From Peredibacter sp045999315 (GTDB taxonomy: Bacteria; Bdellovibrionota; Bacteriovoracia; Bacteriovoracales; Bacteriovoracaceae): DNA of 64,000 bases. The stretch is taken from positions 806,001-870,000 of the forward strand of contig NZ_CP174607.1 in assembly GCF_045999315.1 (NCBI RefSeq). The letters run 5' to 3'. Positions 8,686 through 16,184 of this stretch are shown here, in pieces (the stretch's first letter is position 1; every line of letters starts with the position of its first letter). A model generated the notes under the pieces. It searched no databases, was not told the DNA's origin, and worked only from the letters and a program-made list of their open reading frames with translations. The position numbers and the translations under genes were made by a program.

Positions 8686-9426
8686 TTATTCTTCGTAAAC
8701 GATAATGACGGTGTCCCAAGAGCTCACTTTACTCGCCAACAGATCACCAGTGTTACGGTTAAGTTGATTTACTGAAACAGAGTTATTTGTAATTCGGTTG
8801 CGGCCTTTGGCCTCGTTTACAACCTTAAATTGTCCAGGAGAACTTCCAAGACCGGTGTCCATGACTTTTTCACGAAGGAGCAGTGATGACTCATGAATCA
8901 TACGAACACACCCACCAGAAGCGCGAGTACCTAGCTCTTTATAGTGCGACTTAGTTGTGGCGTGAAGGGCAATCCCACCAATGAAGAAAACGGCATTCGG
9001 CATTGGAGCGTTCCACGTATAAGACAAGTAATCACGATAAATTTTTGTAGGACGGAAGAACCCCTTAGGAGTGGTAGAAAAATAGGTCCTGCCAGATTTT
9101 GCTTTTTCTTCTTTTTCACGACCGGTTGAAATCTTCTCTTTTAAAATCTCAACTCCGTTTTCATACATCGTTAATGTTTGAGCGCCTTTACCTTTGGCCG
9201 CTTTATTGACAGCGATAACTAGACGGTGGTTTCTTACCGCCTCAGCAACACCTTCACTGTTTAATCCCGGAGTAAGGACCGCCTTCATCTCCGCCATTGC
9301 ATATTCTTCAATAGGCATCATCCCATCTTCCATCGCTTCTTGATCTGTAAGTGCATAAGCACCCTGAGCGCCGACCAGAGCAAAAGTTGTTAAAAGCAAA
9401 AGTGCCTTAAGTGAGAATGACTTCAT
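8686..9426 (-). CDS. L,D-transpeptidase (YkuD family)
   Basis: A 246-aa exported enzyme with a signal peptide (residues 1-25, AYA-L). The YkuD domain covers about 80-180. The catalytic centre is visible: TPKGFF at 119-124, His155 in LHATTK, and the SGGCVRM motif at 170-176 with nucleophile Cys173. These enzymes make 3-3 peptidoglycan crosslinks or attach proteins to the wall. It is the first gene of a probable unit with dacB. In Bdellovibrio, L,D-transpeptidases also modify the prey wall during predation, which fits the suspected lineage but is inference. The C-terminal 65 residues are family-unassigned. Confidence 0.92.
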   Translation of the reverse strand: MKSFSLKALLLLTTFALVGAQGAYALTDQEAMEDGMMPIEEYAMAEMKAVLTPGLNSEGVAEAVRNHRLVIAVNKAAKGKGAQTLTMYENGVEILKEKISTGREKEEKAKSGRTYFSTTPKGFFRPTKIYRDYLSYTWNAPMPNAVFFIGGIALHATTKSHYKELGTRASGGCVRMIHESSLLLREKVMDTGLGSSPGQFKVVNEAKGRNRITNNSVSVNQLNRNTGDLLASKVSSWDTVIIVYEE

Positions 9427-9609
9427 AAGTTCTCCTTATAACTTTTTTTTTGGGATTCTAGGTTGATTAAAGAGTGTTTAGTTGGAAGTCTGAAAAAATG
9501 ACCATACTTTTGCGCTCCAAGAAGTCATGGGTAAGACCGCTTCCCTGTAATTTCTATACTATTCAACGATTTATCAACACTTCACCTGGGAAAGGCATAC
9601 TCTATCCCC

Positions 9610-10419
9610 ATGGCGAATGTATTTACCTATAAACAGTCTTACGATTTTTTTCGTGATATTTTAGAAGCGAAGAAAGCCAAGAATCCGTCATTCTCACTGA
9701 GGGCGGCGGCCCGTAGCTGTGGTCTTTCACCGGCCGCACTGTCTATGTTTCTTAATGGTAAAAAGAAAATTTCAGTTCAAGTGGCCCGTCAGTTGGCCGT
9801 CTGGAGCAAACTAAGAGTAAAAGAACAAGAATACTTCATTACGATGGTTGAGCACGAGCTTGCTCGCAGTGCCGGTATTAAACAGGTACTTGAAGATCGT
9901 ATGGAAGAACTGGCCCGTGAAGAGGCCAATCGCCGCATTAAGAAGAGTAAACTCGATTATGATTTCGTGTTCTCGAATTGGTTTCATCTTCCACTTCTGG
10001 TGATGCTGAAGACCCCTGAACTTTGTCAAAAGACGCCTCAGGAACTGGCAGATATCTTAAATCTAGACGTGAAAGACATTTCAAATGCTCTCAAACAGTT
10101 CCAAAAAATTGGAATTGCTGAATATCAGATGGATGGTTGGAAAATTAATGATGAGCTTCTCTTTGCGGCAGAAGGTCCGCATTTAGGTCTCCGAAATTTC
10201 CATCGTCTGATGCTGGGGAAGGCCCAAGAATCGCTGGAAACTCAAAATAATACTCAAAAGTTCGTTGGCTCAGAGACCATGCTTTTTGATGAAGAAAGTC
10301 TAAAAGAGGCGAATGAGGCCATCGAGGAATGTTTTAGTAAAGTTCTTGCTATCGCAGCGAAATCGAAGAAACAGAAATTGTATCACTTCGGTATCCAGTT
10401 GTTTAAGCTCAGCAAGTAA
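9610..10419 (+). CDS. TIGR02147/DUF4423 family transcriptional regulator
   Basis: A 269-aa cytoplasmic protein. The N-terminal third has a helix-turn-helix of XRE type (SLRAAARSCGLSPAALSMFL near residues 27-46, then LNGKKKISVQVARQLAVWSKL). The C-terminal part (about 115-215) has the FVFSNWFHLPLLVMLKTPE opening and a winged-helix-like PQELADILNLDVKDISNALK, matching the TIGR02147 family. That family is largely confined to Fibrobacteres and Bdellovibrio-like bacteria and helps place the lineage. No good Shine-Dalgarno site is seen. The next gene, a secreted protein, starts 10 bases downstream, a pairing often seen for this family. The target is unknown. Confidence 0.85.
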   Translation: MANVFTYKQSYDFFRDILEAKKAKNPSFSLRAAARSCGLSPAALSMFLNGKKKISVQVARQLAVWSKLRVKEQEYFITMVEHELARSAGIKQVLEDRMEELAREEANRRIKKSKLDYDFVFSNWFHLPLLVMLKTPELCQKTPQELADILNLDVKDISNALKQFQKIGIAEYQMDGWKINDELLFAAEGPHLGLRNFHRLMLGKAQESLETQNNTQKFVGSETMLFDEESLKEANEAIEECFSKVLAIAAKSKKQKLYHFGIQLFKLSK

Positions 10420-10428
10420 AAGGATCTT

Positions 10429-11211
10429 ATGCGAAATTTTCTTCTAATTCTTACTCTTGCATCATCATCAGTTTTTGCATTTGAAGGCGGCGGTAGTATC
10501 AGCGGCGGTACTCGCGGTGGTGGCAACTCATGCGGATCTGACTTTGCTTTCATAGGTAAAATGGTCTACCAACGTGTCCTTCACAACGATTACTTCAAGA
10601 ACAATGTGAACCTTATTGCGCTTAAGGATGCCATCGCGCAAACATCTGTACGTGAGACAACTCAGCCAATTACAGACGCAGAAAATGTAAAATATGAGGC
10701 GGCCAATTACCCGGACGATAAGATCATTCTCGTTCACCAGGACTATTGTAATAACCGTCTGACAAAACCTAATGCGAAACTGGTTTTCCATGAATACCTT
10801 GGTATCGCGGCCCCTGGCCTGGACGCAGGCTTTAATATCAGTGGAAGACTTTTCTCCGAGACTGGTTTAACAGACAAAAACTTTCAAAATCTTTTAGAAA
10901 CAAACGGTAGTGATGCCTCTGTTCTCAATTTACGTGATAAAGAACTTGTTACGAAAAATCTTAAGAGCAATTCAGTTGAACTTAATGCTAAGAATGGTCA
11001 GTTCCGTCTCATTGTTAATTGCGATATCAAGCATTCTGAACTTAACTATCATAAGTTAAGCGACAGCAAGGTGGTTTACTCGACCACTTTCAAATTTAAG
11101 AGTGCGACTCAATGTCAGGAAGTTTTTGGTAAAGCTCTTCTGAATGATGAGATCAATGATCTTGATCTCGTTTTAGGTCTTGAAAGCCACACCGTTATTT
11201 CTAAGAATTAA
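10429..11211 (+). CDS. Secreted protein of unknown function
   Basis: A 260-aa protein with a signal peptide (residues 1-17, VFA-F) followed by a Gly-rich linker (GGGSISGGTRGGGNSCGS at 20-37). A HEYLGI motif at 121-126 in KLVFHEYLGIAAPG looks like part of a His-Glu site; such HE motifs occur in other exported proteins of these bacteria, but no third metal ligand is clear and I make no enzyme claim. Four cysteines occur at about 35, 107, 198 and 234. Probably co-transcribed with the TIGR02147 regulator. Its 3' end overlaps the convergent aroA by 11 bases. Confidence 0.75.
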   Translation: MRNFLLILTLASSSVFAFEGGGSISGGTRGGGNSCGSDFAFIGKMVYQRVLHNDYFKNNVNLIALKDAIAQTSVRETTQPITDAENVKYEAANYPDDKIILVHQDYCNNRLTKPNAKLVFHEYLGIAAPGLDAGFNISGRLFSETGLTDKNFQNLLETNGSDASVLNLRDKELVTKNLKSNSVELNAKNGQFRLIVNCDIKHSELNYHKLSDSKVVYSTTFKFKSATQCQEVFGKALLNDEINDLDLVLGLESHTVISKN

Positions 11212-12391
11212 ACAATTCGAAAAATTCTGGATAAGACTTTGTCACTGCTTCCGGAGGAGTAACACTCCCTCCGGAATGCTGACGAAGAAATAAAGCGCCT
11301 ACCATGACCATACGGTGATCATTTGGTAGGGTTAGATGCTTTTGTTCATTGATTTCTAAATCAGAGCCCTCAATAAATAAGGTCTCACCTTCTAGCCAGG
11401 TCTTTCTTCCGAAAGTTTTAATAAGGTTCATGATCTCTGCGAGACGATCACTTTCTTTGAAGGTCAGATTCTTTGTTCCATGAAGTTCGTGAACGCCTTT
11501 GATATGAGAAAGAAAATAGCCCAATGTGGGAACGAGATCGAGAGCATCGGTGACATCAAAAGAAATCGCCTCATGACGAGAGACAGGTTTTATTGTCATG
11601 CCTTTCTCATGCTCGGTTACGGCACCAAGCTTCCGAAGGATTTTTAAGAACTTCGAATCGGCCTGAAAGGAATCATCAAAGAGACCAGGGAATGTTATTT
11701 CATGATTCAGGGCCGCAAAGGCCAATGGATAACTGGCACTACTCCAGTCTAACGGTACTGGATAGACATCTGTGCGCTTTAAGTCTTGAATCACTTTTTC
11801 AGTCATCGCCCAATAGCTTTGAGACGTCGTGAGATTTACAGGTACGACTTTTGTTCCAAAATCCGAAAGACTTAATTCTAAGGCGGTGGCGAACTGAGTG
11901 GTACGGGTGCAGTCTACTTCCAGAATCTTTGGTGCTGAGATCGGTCCTTGCAAAGTTAAGACAGCATCATTGAGTTCTGCCTTAGCTCCTAAACTGCGTG
12001 CCTGTTCAATAAACTCCTTCCATGGACGCTCTTTTAAACGTTCACCCAGAATGAGTTCATACTTTTTATGACCGTTGAGTAATAAGGCCGCAAGGAAACG
12101 AGCTGTCGTTCCGCCCTCTCCAACTTCGAGTCTCTTATCAGAGGTCTCACAAGCGGGAAATGAATCTTCGATAGCAACGTCCTTACCCGACGGCTTAATA
12201 ACGAGTCCCAGCTCTTTTAAACAGGCCAAAAGAATCGTCACATCGGTTGATTCAGGAAGATTTTGAAGAGTGACAGAGGACTTTTTAATGGCAGCAAGAA
12301 TTAAGGCGCGATTGGCATATGACTTCGATGAAGGCACATGCACTTCGTTAATCATCGTACCTTGTTTAAGATTTAAACTCGCCATATGCAT
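11201..12391 (-). CDS. aroA: 3-phosphoshikimate 1-carboxyvinyltransferase (EPSP synthase)
   Basis: Catalyses phosphoenolpyruvate transfer to shikimate-3-phosphate, the sixth step of the shikimate pathway, in the cytoplasm. Family motifs visible: SSKSYANRALILAA at 21-34, GEGGTTARFLAALL, RPWKEFIEQARSLGA, the FKESDRL motif in TKNLTFKESDRLAEI, and NDHRMVMVGAL near the end. At 396 aa it is about 30 residues shorter than E. coli AroA. It overlaps the 3' end of aroB by 26 bases and is thus translationally coupled; a second ATG six bases in is an alternative start. Confidence 0.95.
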   Translation of the reverse strand: MHMASLNLKQGTMINEVHVPSSKSYANRALILAAIKKSSVTLQNLPESTDVTILLACLKELGLVIKPSGKDVAIEDSFPACETSDKRLEVGEGGTTARFLAALLLNGHKKYELILGERLKERPWKEFIEQARSLGAKAELNDAVLTLQGPISAPKILEVDCTRTTQFATALELSLSDFGTKVVPVNLTTSQSYWAMTEKVIQDLKRTDVYPVPLDWSSASYPLAFAALNHEITFPGLFDDSFQADSKFLKILRKLGAVTEHEKGMTIKPVSRHEAISFDVTDALDLVPTLGYFLSHIKGVHELHGTKNLTFKESDRLAEIMNLIKTFGRKTWLEGETLFIEGSDLEINEQKHLTLPNDHRMVMVGALFLRQHSGGSVTPPEAVTKSYPEFFELFNS

Positions 12392-13361
12392 GAATCTTTG
12401 CCTTAAAGTCTTTCAGAGCGACTTCTTCAACATAACAGATTCCAATATTCTTGACGAGAACTAAGCGTAAACGTGAATCAAGCTTCTTTTTGTCCTGTTC
12501 CAGATAACCAGAAAAGGTATTGATATCAAATTTTGAAAAGTAACCAATTTCGAATTTTTCTGACGGCAGGGCCAGGGCCTTCACCATGACTTCCCACTGA
12601 CTATGGGCCTCATGAAGACCCATGATTTTAAACAAATACTTAAGCCCCATAGCAACGGCATGGCCATGAGGGATTTTAAGTGAGTATTCAAAAGCGTGGC
12701 CTAAAGTATGGCCAAGATTCAAATAGATTCGCTCGCCATTTTCTTTAAAGTCGCGCTCCACCACGATGTTCTTAAAATTAGCACAGGCCATGGCAATATC
12801 TTCAATCGGGGCCTTACTGATAATGAGCTTATGAATTTCCTCAGAAAGAAAACCGTATTTGAGGACCTCACCCTTACCTGACATCCATTCTTTCTCTGAG
12901 AGACTGGTTAGAAAGTCTCCACAGATAAAAACTCTCTCTGGCATATGAAATGATCCCACAAGGTTTTTTCCCTGAGGCATGTTTATCGCCACTTTGCCGC
13001 CGATAGATCCATCAATCATGGCAAGAAGAGTTGTCGGTACTGCGACCCATTTGATTCCACGAAGGATAGTGGCAGCGACATGGCCCGCGAAATCTGTTGT
13101 GGCCCCTCCACCAAAAGCATAGAGAGTTGAACCACGACTAATACCCTGTCTCAAAAAGAACTCCAGGGCCTGCCCATAGACCTCCAAATTCTTTTCTTCC
13201 TCCGGGTTCTTTAACCAGAAAACATGAGGAGAAAATTGGATCCACTGCGGAAGATGATTCTTCACTTTAACGTCAGCGATGGCAAAAAATTGGCCCTCTT
13301 TGAAGTTATCCAGTTCCTTGAATAGTTCGAGCTTTTTGAGGTAAGTTAGATTGGATTTCAT
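12366..13361 (-). CDS. aroB: 3-dehydroquinate synthase
   Basis: Converts DAHP to 3-dehydroquinate, the second shikimate step, using NAD and a divalent metal. The NAD-binding motif GGGATTD is at 84-90, VPTTLLAMIDGSIGGK follows at 108-123, and the metal-ligand region GEVLKYG (164-170) and LGHTLGHAFE are present. At 331 aa it is at the short end for the family, with the C-terminus trimmed. It is the promoter-proximal gene of an aroB-aroA pair and is divergent from the zinc-ribbon gene, sharing its upstream region. Confidence 0.95.
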   Translation of the reverse strand: MKSNLTYLKKLELFKELDNFKEGQFFAIADVKVKNHLPQWIQFSPHVFWLKNPEEEKNLEVYGQALEFFLRQGISRGSTLYAFGGGATTDFAGHVAATILRGIKWVAVPTTLLAMIDGSIGGKVAINMPQGKNLVGSFHMPERVFICGDFLTSLSEKEWMSGKGEVLKYGFLSEEIHKLIISKAPIEDIAMACANFKNIVVERDFKENGERIYLNLGHTLGHAFEYSLKIPHGHAVAMGLKYLFKIMGLHEAHSQWEVMVKALALPSEKFEIGYFSKFDINTFSGYLEQDKKKLDSRLRLVLVKNIGICYVEEVALKDFKAKIHAYGEFKS

Positions 13362-13398
13362 GGTGAACCTATTATCGTCAAAATCGAAGGAAATAGAA

Positions 13399-14082
13399 GT
13401 GAGTGTAGAGTGGTTTTTTAAATTAAAAGAGATAGATTCACTGACGAAGATGAAAAATGCTCACTTAAAGGCCAAGAGCGAGCAGGAAGATCGGCTATCT
13501 AAGCTAAACGAGAGGCGTCAAGAGGCCCTTTCGCAAAGTGCAAAGCTCAAGCAAGACCTGATTTCTCTTCACGACGAACTGGCCCAGGTAGAAAAAAAGT
13601 TAAAAACTGCTTCAGAACAAAAGCAACGTCTGATGGACATTGGTGGAGACGAAAAAAAGATCCAGCAATTTCAAACCGAAATTGAGACCCATGAAGAGGC
13701 CGGTCTTTCTTTTCTCTCTCGCGAAGAAGAAATCGAAACTGAAATGAAAGAAAATCGCGAGTTCCTTCAGGGCCTGGATAAAACCATCAAAGAAATTGGC
13801 GATGAAGTTTTTCAGGGCGTTTCAAAGCTAGACGCCGAAATCATTAATTACGATTTACGAATCAATTTATTAATGGATGAACTTCCAACGGACTACAAAA
13901 CAACTCTTCAAAAAGTCACAGCAAAAAAACTCGCCCATGGCCCATTCACCAGAGTGGACCAAGGGAGTTGTTATTTCTGTCGTTATAAGATTTCTCGAAT
14001 TGATGAATCTGAGATTGATATGCAGAAGCAATTAAAGCAATGCCCGCAATGCTCGCGGATTTTTCTACCTTACGGTGCTTAG
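13399..14082 (+). CDS. Coiled-coil protein with C-terminal C4 zinc ribbon
   Basis: A 227-aa protein of the zf-RING_7/DUF164-like family. The first two-thirds is a long heptad-rich coiled coil (about residues 15-165). The C-terminus has CYFCRYKIS and CPQCSRIF, four cysteines set as two CxxC knuckles for zinc. Family members are found across bacteria and their role is not settled; nucleic-acid or protein scaffolding has been suggested. A longer frame opens at 13351, inside aroB, but a GTG at 13399 follows an AAGGA site at the right distance and matches the usual N-terminus (WFFKLKEIDSL), so it is chosen. The stop overlaps the convergent lipoprotein gene by four bases. Confidence 0.85.
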   Translation: MSVEWFFKLKEIDSLTKMKNAHLKAKSEQEDRLSKLNERRQEALSQSAKLKQDLISLHDELAQVEKKLKTASEQKQRLMDIGGDEKKIQQFQTEIETHEEAGLSFLSREEEIETEMKENREFLQGLDKTIKEIGDEVFQGVSKLDAEIINYDLRINLLMDELPTDYKTTLQKVTAKKLAHGPFTRVDQGSCYFCRYKISRIDESEIDMQKQLKQCPQCSRIFLPYGA

Positions 14083-14483
14083 TAAACCTGAACGGCCGTA
14101 ATTTGAAGAGTTCCCTGCATATTCTGATAAGGATTATAGTAACCATTATAACCATAACCACTCGTGGTTTGATTAGCATACGGGTTATAAATCATCCCAG
14201 TAAAACGAGCGCGATACTTCATGACACCATTAATATTTTGTGGCTGAAGACCTGATTGATAAATCGCCTGATTAATCATTTGGGCCACCTGCTGATTAGG
14301 AACGGCATAAGAAGTACCACCTACTTCAATCGGTGCTTGTTGATTGTTTAAATTAATATAACCTTCTTGAGTGGATAAGCTGGATGTAAACTGACCAGAG
14401 CTACTACTGCCACCTTTGTCTTTACCACCACAAGACACCGTCGTGAGGGTAAGTGCCAAAAGAACCAATAAAAGGGGTTTCAT
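14079..14483 (-). CDS. Small lipoprotein
   Basis: A 134-aa protein with a lipoprotein-type leader (MKPLLLVLLALTLTTVSC, lipid Cys18) followed by a Gly/Ser/Lys linker. The C-terminal 40 residues are rich in Tyr, Asn, Gly and Pro (GYGYNGYYNPYQN). The lipobox TVSC is slightly off consensus. An AGGAGA ribosome site precedes the start. No family is recognised; the Tyr/Asn-rich part may be disordered or surface-exposed. Confidence 0.75.
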   Translation of the reverse strand: MKPLLLVLLALTLTTVSCGGKDKGGSSSSGQFTSSLSTQEGYINLNNQQAPIEVGGTSYAVPNQQVAQMINQAIYQSGLQPQNINGVMKYRARFTGMIYNPYANQTTSGYGYNGYYNPYQNMQGTLQITAVQVY

Positions 14484-14592
14484 AGATTTCTCCTTATTCT
14501 TTCCTAAATAATTAATCGGTATTTTAAGCCCCTCCCCTTAGCTTAATTCCCGACCACCTCTATTCGGGTATTTAACATACTTTAAGCTAGGC

Positions 14593-14621
14593 TTGATAAG
14601 GCATATCTCCCCCGCTAATAT
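14593..14621 (+). promoter_or_regulatory. Sigma-70-type promoter of rnpB
   Basis: TTGATA at 14593-14598, a 17-base spacer, and TAATAT at 14616-14621 place the start at about 14628-14630, exactly where the first helix of RNase P RNA begins. Confidence 0.7.
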
Positions 14622-14629
14622 GGCCCTTC

Positions 14630-14952
14630 ACCGAGATCAGGGGACTATCGCCGGCGCAAGCCCGTAAGGGCGCGTGCGGGAGGAAAGTCCGGACACCATA
14701 GAGCATCGTAGCGGGTAATGCCCGTCCGCCGTGAGGCGAGGACTAGTGCAACAGAAAGGATGTATGGCCTTAGCTTCGGTTAAGGTGCGTAGTGAAATCA
14801 TGTAAACTCTACGAGGTGCAAGCCCAAATAGGTGAGCGTTGAGTCTGCTCGCGGAGCTCACGGGTTGGGTGCTGGAGCCTTGGAGTGATCCCTGGCCTAG
14901 AGGAATGATAGTTTAATACAGAATCCGGCTTATTCCTGATCTCGGTTTTTTT
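14630..14952 (+). ncRNA. rnpB: RNase P RNA, bacterial type A
   Basis: The catalytic RNA that matures tRNA 5' ends. The universal core GAGGAAAGTCCGGAC lies near 14680-14694, CACCATAG follows, and the 3' part contains AGTGCAACAGAAAG, AAATAGG, and CTGGCCTAGAGGAATGA before CAGAATCCGGCTTA. The terminal helix P1 pairs ACCGAGATCAGG (14630-14641) with CCTGATCTCGGT (14935-14946), followed by a T-run that acts as terminator. Its length of about 317 nt is at the short end for type A. The neighbours are unrelated protein genes. Confidence 0.97.
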
Positions 14953-15026
14953 ACACTCATTGTATTTCTTTCACATATCCACATGCCGGTCCCTCGTCAT
15001 TGTATGCTCTCGTAAAAGGACGGCTT

Positions 15027-15536
15027 ATGAACAAACTTTTATTGGTGCTTGCCACTCTATCGTTTTTTTCAGTTTCTGCTTTTTCAGCAGATCTAGTGAA
15101 GAGATGTGAAGTGAATCTTCCGGCCATGGAAGCTGGTGACATTGATATAAAAATGGACATCAAAGTCTTTAAACAAGATGGCGTTCTTAGTTCTACGATT
15201 GTTCAAACCGTTGACGGCGTCAGCATGCCCTTGGAATCAAGCGCTGAAATAATGAGCTTTGAGATCCGCGAAGGACTTAAGGCCAATCTTGAATCGGAAG
15301 ACCTCAATCAAGGCGAGAAATTAATTGTTCATGCCATGACGGTTGAAGCAGACAAAGATCTCAGCAAGATTTTTAGCTCTGGAATTAAAAATCTTAAAAA
15401 CGTTCGCAAGGTGAATACTTACTTGATTGATGAAGAAACCAATATGGGCTCGGCCACGATTGTTGAGGCCATGGACAAGAAAGGAAAAATCATTGGGTCA
15501 TTTTTAGGCGGCTTCGTGGTTCGTCCTTGTAAATAA
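15027..15536 (+). CDS. Secreted protein of unknown function
   Basis: A 169-aa protein with a signal peptide (MNKLLLVLATLSFFSVSAFSA). The start at 15027 follows AAAGGA; an upstream in-frame ATG at 15000 would add nine residues ahead of the signal peptide and lacks a site. Two cysteines, one just after cleavage (KRC) and one at the very end (VRPCK), may form a disulphide that ties the ends together. No family is recognised. It abuts the convergent pdeM gene with no spacer. Confidence 0.75.
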   Translation: MNKLLLVLATLSFFSVSAFSADLVKRCEVNLPAMEAGDIDIKMDIKVFKQDGVLSSTIVQTVDGVSMPLESSAEIMSFEIREGLKANLESEDLNQGEKLIVHAMTVEADKDLSKIFSSGIKNLKNVRKVNTYLIDEETNMGSATIVEAMDKKGKIIGSFLGGFVVRPCK

Positions 15537-16184
15537 TTATCGCTCAAAGACCTCAAGTCCTTCTTCGAGCAACACCAGAGCACTCTGGCCTTTTTCAAGT
15601 TTAATGTCTTGGCCTCCCGTTAAATGACTGAAGGCCGGGAGCAAACAGAACTCGCGATCTAAAATAAAACTCGGAAGTCTTAATTCATCAACTCCCGCTC
15701 GAAGTCTCAGCATGGGATGAATGTGTCCTGAAAATTGGAAGCCACTTAGTTTAGGATTGTGTTCATGAAGAAATGAAAAGTGGCCAATCTGAAAATCTGT
15801 TTCTTCGACAATGCCCCAGCTTTCAGGGAAATCGGTGTAGCGATCATGATTTCCTTTCACCAACACTAACTCGCAAGGATTTTGCTCACGAAACTCAGCA
15901 ACTTTAGCAATCAGTCCCCTGCTTAAACTCTTCTCATGATGAATGAGGTCACCAAGCACGATGAGAGATGTGGTCTCATAGTCTGCCAGGCAACGAGACA
16001 AACGATCGAGATCCGCCTCAAAGACTTTGTCGGTAATGGCGATACCGTGGTTTCGTAAATAATTGGTTTTACCCCAATGAAGATCCGCGGCCAGCATGAT
16101 TTTTCGACGGGGCCAGTAGATGACTCTTCGGCAATCAAAGACAAACTCTTCATCCTGAATGGTTCTTAGGAGACTTGTTTCCAT
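15537..16184 (-). CDS. pdeM: Ligase-associated DNA damage response endonuclease PdeM
   Basis: A 215-aa calcineurin-fold metallophosphoesterase, the fourth member of the ligase-associated repair cluster. Metal-binding motifs: DLHWGK at 34-39, GDLIHH at 78-83, GNHDRY at 111-116, and GHIHPM later in the protein. Homologues are manganese-dependent DNA nucleases or phosphoesterases. It overlaps the helicase gene by 19 bases and is the last gene in the operon. No signal peptide is present. Confidence 0.93.
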   Translation of the reverse strand: METSLLRTIQDEEFVFDCRRVIYWPRRKIMLAADLHWGKTNYLRNHGIAITDKVFEADLDRLSRCLADYETTSLIVLGDLIHHEKSLSRGLIAKVAEFREQNPCELVLVKGNHDRYTDFPESWGIVEETDFQIGHFSFLHEHNPKLSGFQFSGHIHPMLRLRAGVDELRLPSFILDREFCLLPAFSHLTGGQDIKLEKGQSALVLLEEGLEVFER

